Of a stretch of DNA of 64,000 bases, positions 60,151 to 64,000 are shown in pieces; the stretch's first letter is position 1; each line of letters begins with the position of its first letter. The position numbers and the translations under genes were made by a program. This DNA is from Paenibacillus thalictri (GTDB taxonomy: Bacteria > Bacillota > Bacilli > Paenibacillales > NBRC-103111): positions 186,001 to 250,000 of the forward strand of contig NZ_SIRE01000010.1 of the NCBI RefSeq assembly GCF_004307995.1, written 5' to 3'. The notes below the pieces were generated by a model. It did not search any database. It was given only the letters and a program-made list of their open reading frames with translations, and was not told the origin of the DNA.

Positions 60151-62127
60151 ATGGGCGAACTCGAGCGATCGATTTTTAATAAACATGAGGACCGCTCCCA
60201 AATCCAGGACACTTTAGCAACAGAGGTCTTAAACGGGCTGCAGCCTGAGATGGCGGTTGAAGCGTTTGAATTGTGCATCACCAAACTGCCGGATATGCTT
60301 GTGCACGATTACAGCATGTTGATCTTATGCGATTCCGCTGGTAAGCGACTTGTTTATCACCTGGTCAATAATTCCCATGATGATTCCGTGCTGCTGAGAT
60401 GCGAAGATTGGGGCGTCGCGACAATCGGCCGGAACGCCGCATCGGTGAGTTTGGAAACGGCCGAACCGGCCGTTGTTGCATTTCATGAGCACGGATCGGA
60501 ACGTCTCGCGAATATGCAATCGTGTGCAGCGCCTATCGTCCAAAACGGCACACTTGAAGCCGTGTTATTGATAATAACGCATAAGAAGACCGGGCGGGAG
60601 CAGCTGATCGGCGGGCTGGAGAATGTTAAAGCGCTGTTTTTATGCTGTTTGGAACTCGCTCAGGAACGAAAGCGCAGCCGTGAGCTGACAACGCTTCATG
60701 AGTCGAGTTATTTGGATGCCGGCAAACGCGATTTGCTGTTTCAGACTGCCAAAAAACTGCTTTCCCTGATTGATGTGGATCACGTGCTGACGGAAATGAT
60801 CGACAATGTGAAAAAGCTGTACCCTTCCGCGCAGGTCGATTTGTTTCTGACGCAAGATAAACATAACTCCAAGCTTCCGGTGAAGCCGCTTAATTTCTCC
60901 AGAGCGGGGGACGACATCTGCACCCGCTCTTTTATGGAAGGGCAGCTTCTTTACGAAATGAGCGAGGCGGGAGGAATCGCCGGAGGGAGCGCTGTTGCCG
61001 CCACCATCGCCGCACCGCTGACAGGGAAGCAGGGGGTGTACGGCGTATTGCGTCTTGGGTTAACCACGGACATGCTCGATTCGACGGACATTCAGCTGAT
61101 TTCGATGCTGGCGGATACGGCGGGAACCGCATTTGAGAATGCGATTCTTTACGAGCAATCGAACCTGCTTGTCGGCGAGTTGCGGCTGATTAACGAAATA
61201 ACCAAACGCCTGAACCAGAGCTTGAGGTTAAACGAAATTTTTAATTTCGCGATGTCCGAGCTTATTCAAATATTCGGGGCGGATTTTTGCTGTATTTTGC
61301 AGCTGGACAAGGAAAATGAAAGGCTGGTCGTACAAGCCAGCAATCTTCCGGCGTTGTTCAACGAGATTTTCAAGATGGACTATGGCTTCTCCGGCATCGT
61401 TTATGCCACCAAGGAGCCGATTATCATATCGGATTATTGGACCAATCCGAAGGTCACTTCCAAACTGATGGAGGTAACCAACGCCCGCTCGCTGCTGGCT
61501 TCCCCGATTATGGTGAACGGCGACGTAGTGGGTGTCGTGCTGGTCGCTCACAGCAAGCCGCATTTCTTCTCGTACGATAACTACAAGCTGCTTCAGGTGC
61601 TGAGCGGTCATGTAGGTCTGGCCATCACAAACGCTTCGCTGCATGCCGAAGTGCGGCGTATGGTCATCACCGACAATTTGACCGGCATGTATGTAAGGCA
61701 TTATTTAGACGAGCAAGTCAGCGTGCATCAGAAAAAAGATTTCTGCGGATCGTTGATCCTTGTCGACATCGATCATTTTAAACGCGTCAACGATACGTAC
61801 GGTCATCAGATCGGCGACAAAATTTTGATTCAGGTGAGTCAAATCATGAAGTCGAGCATTCGCGAAAGCGATATTGCCGCCAGGTGGGGCGGGGAAGAGC
61901 TGGCGATTTATTTGCCGGGCGTGACAATCGAACAGACGGTCCGTATTGCAGAACGCATCCGGACCCGGGTTCATACGGAAACCGATCCTCAGGTGACCGT
62001 ATCCTGCGGCGTCTCCGAGTGGAATTGGCAGGACGACAAGATCAGCGTGGAAACGTTGTTTTACAAGGCCGATATGGCTTTGTACGAAGCGAAAAACAGC
62101 GGGCGCAATCAAATCAAAGTAGGCTGA
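60151..62127 (+). CDS. GAF-domain diguanylate cyclase
   Basis: A 658-residue soluble signalling protein. The ATG at 60151 has AAGAGG seven bases upstream; earlier TTG and ATG codons lack sites. The first ~170 residues are a divergent GAF-like sensor, residues ~200-330 and ~345-480 are two further GAF domains, and a GGDEF domain occupies ~495-658. The active motif is G-G-E-E-L, and an inhibitory R-E-S-D site lies five residues before it, so product feedback is expected. The enzyme makes cyclic di-GMP from two GTP. The sensed signal is unknown. There is no membrane segment. Confidence 0.92.
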   Translation: MGELERSIFNKHEDRSQIQDTLATEVLNGLQPEMAVEAFELCITKLPDMLVHDYSMLILCDSAGKRLVYHLVNNSHDDSVLLRCEDWGVATIGRNAASVSLETAEPAVVAFHEHGSERLANMQSCAAPIVQNGTLEAVLLIITHKKTGREQLIGGLENVKALFLCCLELAQERKRSRELTTLHESSYLDAGKRDLLFQTAKKLLSLIDVDHVLTEMIDNVKKLYPSAQVDLFLTQDKHNSKLPVKPLNFSRAGDDICTRSFMEGQLLYEMSEAGGIAGGSAVAATIAAPLTGKQGVYGVLRLGLTTDMLDSTDIQLISMLADTAGTAFENAILYEQSNLLVGELRLINEITKRLNQSLRLNEIFNFAMSELIQIFGADFCCILQLDKENERLVVQASNLPALFNEIFKMDYGFSGIVYATKEPIIISDYWTNPKVTSKLMEVTNARSLLASPIMVNGDVVGVVLVAHSKPHFFSYDNYKLLQVLSGHVGLAITNASLHAEVRRMVITDNLTGMYVRHYLDEQVSVHQKKDFCGSLILVDIDHFKRVNDTYGHQIGDKILIQVSQIMKSSIRESDIAARWGGEELAIYLPGVTIEQTVRIAERIRTRVHTETDPQVTVSCGVSEWNWQDDKISVETLFYKADMALYEAKNSGRNQIKVG

Positions 62128-62239
62128 CGGACGGGCTAGGCGACGTTCGTTTTTTTATGCCGTTTTTGCAAAAGATATGCTTCTGCATAACCGTTCCGCA
62201 CCCCGGAAACCCTAACCACAGAAAGGGCGGGGACATGAC

Positions 62240-63100
62240 ATGAACATACGACGGTTTGTTGCTGCAGGGTGGCTGGGAATGGGGCTAATGGCCTTCTGCC
62301 CGGGCTGCAGCTACGATGGCGGGCAAAACGGCGAGCAGCTGCTGCAAACATCCGTAGCCGCGCTAACCGGCAAGAGCAACTTTGCTTTCAGCGGCGTTTC
62401 GGAAGTCAGCACGCAAGGCAGCCCGGCCACCAAAACGTTAAGTTTTGAAGGCGTCTTAGCGGGGCAGAACCAGCTTTACATAAGACAAACCGATTCCGGA
62501 GCCGGGACAGGAATTGCCGCCGCGGGTGCAAGCGGAGCTACAGGAATCATGTACAGCAGGGCGGAGAACCAATGGGTGGAGGCCAAAAACGCTCCCGGAC
62601 TGCAATCCACGTTATTAAAGCAGTGGAATCCTCTGAACAAGCTTGAGCAGCTTAATCAATCGAATAAAACGGTAAAAAGGGATACGACACACGCGGCCCA
62701 GGCCGGCGAAACGGTGCTGCAAATCACGTTGGCTCCTGAAGATATGAAACGGTTCATCGCCGACGATTTGCGAGAACAGCAAAGTCGTATCAGCGTGGAG
62801 GAGCAAATCAAGCAAGCGCAAGCGGGAGGCGCACTGAGCGATGCCGCCTTGGAGACGCTGCGCAAGAAGCTGACGGAGACGCTGCAGGCTTCGCAGGCGG
62901 AATTTGAACAGATGCTAACGACGCTTACAGCGGACGGTAGCTATTACTTGTGGGTTAACCGCAGCAGCAAGCTGCCAAGCAAGCTGGTCATCGAAACCAA
63001 CCTGGTCTACAACCTGCAAGGAGCTGCCAAACAAGAGAAGGTGACGGCCAGTTACGATTTTAAAGATTACGAAAAACAACCGTTCATCCCTCAGCAATGA
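62240..63100 (+). CDS. Putative lipoprotein of unknown function
   Basis: A 286-residue exported protein. The signal peptide ends in A-F-C-P-G-C, so lipidation at the cysteine at residue 23 is likely although the lipobox is atypical. The mature part is low in cysteine, with a beta-rich first half (F-A-F-S-G-V-S-E-V-S, L-S-F-E-G-V-L-A-G-Q), a charged helical middle (E-E-Q-I-K-Q-A-Q) and a C-terminal strand region ending V-T-A-S-Y-D-F. This order resembles LppX/LolA-like outer lipid-binding folds, but I cannot assign a family. A GGCGGGG site precedes the ATG and a terminator overlaps the stop. Confidence 0.7.
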   Translation: MNIRRFVAAGWLGMGLMAFCPGCSYDGGQNGEQLLQTSVAALTGKSNFAFSGVSEVSTQGSPATKTLSFEGVLAGQNQLYIRQTDSGAGTGIAAAGASGATGIMYSRAENQWVEAKNAPGLQSTLLKQWNPLNKLEQLNQSNKTVKRDTTHAAQAGETVLQITLAPEDMKRFIADDLREQQSRISVEEQIKQAQAGGALSDAALETLRKKLTETLQASQAEFEQMLTTLTADGSYYLWVNRSSKLPSKLVIETNLVYNLQGAAKQEKVTASYDFKDYEKQPFIPQQ

Positions 63101-63110
63101 GGGTTTTTTT
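63088..63110 (+). terminator. Terminator overlapping the lipoprotein stop codon
   Basis: CCCTCA pairs with TGAGGG around GCAA, followed by seven T residues. The stop codon lies in the right arm. Confidence 0.85.
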
Positions 63111-63151
63111 GTGTTACAATAAGTTAGATATCGGCAAGGAGGGAATAGGGA

Positions 63152-63844
63152 TTGTCCACTTTAGACAAACATAAGCTTGTAAGAGCGCTGTTGTACATAC
63201 TGATTGCCGTCGTCGCCTGCTTTTTAATCTATAAGATATTTTTTACGCGGCACGGAGTCCGGATCACACATATGAACATCGAGCATTTAAGCGACACGCT
63301 GAAGGACTTGGGCACTCCGGGCAAGCTGATCGGGGTTTTGCTCGTTTATGTGCAGACAATCTTTCCTTTTGTGCCTTTTGTCGTCGTAGCGGCTGCCAAC
63401 GTGGTGCTGTTCGGCTTTTGGGAAGGATTTATCATCAACTATGTCATGTCCTGTTTAGGAGCTATTTCCGCTTTTCTGGTTGCGCGTTATTACGCCTACA
63501 ACTGGGTTAACCGCAAACTCGAGGGTAATGCGCTTGTGGGCGAGTTCAACAAGCGGCTTGAGAAAAACGGCTTTTTCTATATCGCGGTCAGCCGCGTCAT
63601 TCCCGTCTTGCCATCGTTTGCGATCAATTTGGGCGCCGGCGTGATGAAAGTTTCCGTGCAAAATTTCATTTTCGGCACGATTATCGGCAAGTTTCCGATG
63701 ATATATTTGGAAACGATGATCGGGCACGATTTATTTCATTTCCGGCAAAATAAAGACAGACTGCTCATTTTGCTTATCGTGTTTGTTGTGCTGATTTATT
63801 TAGGAAGCTTGTTCAAGAAAAAGCTGTCCGGCACTAAAAAATAA
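63152..63844 (+). CDS. VTT-domain (TVP38/TMEM64, DedA-related) membrane protein
   Basis: A 230-residue membrane protein. An N-terminal helix (~residues 12-30) is followed by the VTT core with P-F-V-P-F-V-V-V-A-A-A-N and G-F-W-E-G-F-I-I-N-Y-V-M-S-C-L-G-A. Next come F-Y-I-A-V-S-R-V-I-P-V-L-P, the conserved arginine region, and G-K-F-P-M-I-Y-L-E. Members of this superfamily are membrane transporters or lipid scramblases of uncertain substrate. The TTG start has AAGGAGG upstream. The next gene starts 13 bases after the stop. Confidence 0.85.
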   Translation: MSTLDKHKLVRALLYILIAVVACFLIYKIFFTRHGVRITHMNIEHLSDTLKDLGTPGKLIGVLLVYVQTIFPFVPFVVVAAANVVLFGFWEGFIINYVMSCLGAISAFLVARYYAYNWVNRKLEGNALVGEFNKRLEKNGFFYIAVSRVIPVLPSFAINLGAGVMKVSVQNFIFGTIIGKFPMIYLETMIGHDLFHFRQNKDRLLILLIVFVVLIYLGSLFKKKLSGTKK

Positions 63845-63857
63845 GGAGGATGTTCCC

Positions 63858-64000
63858 ATGAGAGATCCGCGTCTTCAGCAGTTGGCCCGCAATATAGTCG
63901 GCTATTCCCTTGATGTGCAGCCAGGCGAGAAAGTATTGATTGAAATGATCGGCTCCGAGCGGGAAATTGTCCGTTGTTTAATTGAGGAAGTCTACGCCAG
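63858..64000 (+). CDS. M29-family aminopeptidase (3' end outside the window)
   Basis: Only the first 47 codons are present. They begin M-R-D-P-R-L-Q-Q-L-A-R-N-I-V-G-Y-S and continue L-D-V-Q-P-G-E-K-V-L-I-E, which is the usual N-terminus of thermophilic-type metalloaminopeptidases. AAGGAGG precedes the ATG by the right distance. The catalytic part is not visible, so the call rests on this N-terminus alone. Confidence 0.65.
   Translation, partial: MRDPRLQQLARNIVGYSLDVQPGEKVLIEMIGSEREIVRCLIEEVYA

Overview
The window looks like chromosomal DNA from a Paenibacillus-type, spore-forming Firmicute. The evidence is the moderately GC-rich coding sequence, strong AGGAGG-like ribosome sites, frequent TTG and GTG starts, a tyrosine T-box, a CcpA homologue, an acsA/acuA/acuC locus and a Bacillus megaterium-style anaerobic cobalamin gene set. 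No database search was possible; every name rests on motifs, length and gene order read from the sequence.

Layout. Positions 1-7300 hold the end of a PKD and carbohydrate-binding secreted protein, a minus-strand pair for sugar-acid metabolism (a mannonate/galactonate dehydratase-like enolase and an SDR epimerase), a minus-strand sulfonate/taurine-type ABC transporter and a secreted stalk-domain protein. Positions 7500-14500 hold a conserved unknown gene and a LacI-regulated operon: a LarA-like racemase/epimerase, a gluconokinase-like FGGY kinase, an SDR and 6-phosphogluconate dehydrogenase. Together these suggest conversion of a sugar acid to ribulose 5-phosphate. Positions 14500-25050 carry aroK, a rhodanese, a divergent aroA, a C39 peptidase, a CoA-binding protein, thiE, a repeat-containing Q/N/S/Y-rich protein, a PTS EIICBA with its own Enzyme I, and thiM.

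Positions 25130-45580 form the centrepiece: a promoter, a cobalamin riboswitch with a clear terminator, and twenty co-directional genes, mostly overlapping or closely spaced. They cover cobinamide salvage (cbiZ), anaerobic corrin-ring synthesis from sirohydrochlorin (cbiX, cbiH60, cbiL, cbiF, cbiG, cbiD, cbiJ, cbiET, cbiC, cbiA), adenosylation, amidation (cbiP) and lower-loop assembly (cobD, cbiB, cobU, cobT, cobS, cobC). One nitroreductase in the cluster has no assigned step. No sirohydrochlorin-forming genes and no cobalt transporter are visible.

Positions 45600-53200 hold a DJ-1/PfpI protein, a VanZ protein, a zinc-finger-like protein, ccpA, mtnN and acuC-acuA facing acsA, with a cre-like site downstream of the acsA promoter. 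Positions 53200-64000 hold a MITE-like element, a class A penicillin-binding protein with fibronectin domains, T-box-controlled tyrS, a near-perfect 244-bp tandem duplication of GC-rich hairpin sequence, rpsD with a long leader, a GAF-GGDEF cyclase, a lipoprotein, a VTT-domain membrane protein and the start of an M29 aminopeptidase.

The observations most worth following are the LarA-like operon, the orphan nitroreductase in the cobalamin operon, the MITE-like repeat present at both ends of the window, the alternating palindromes before aroK, the 244-bp duplication, the divergent aroA and the RGNQWGHDA-repeat protein.
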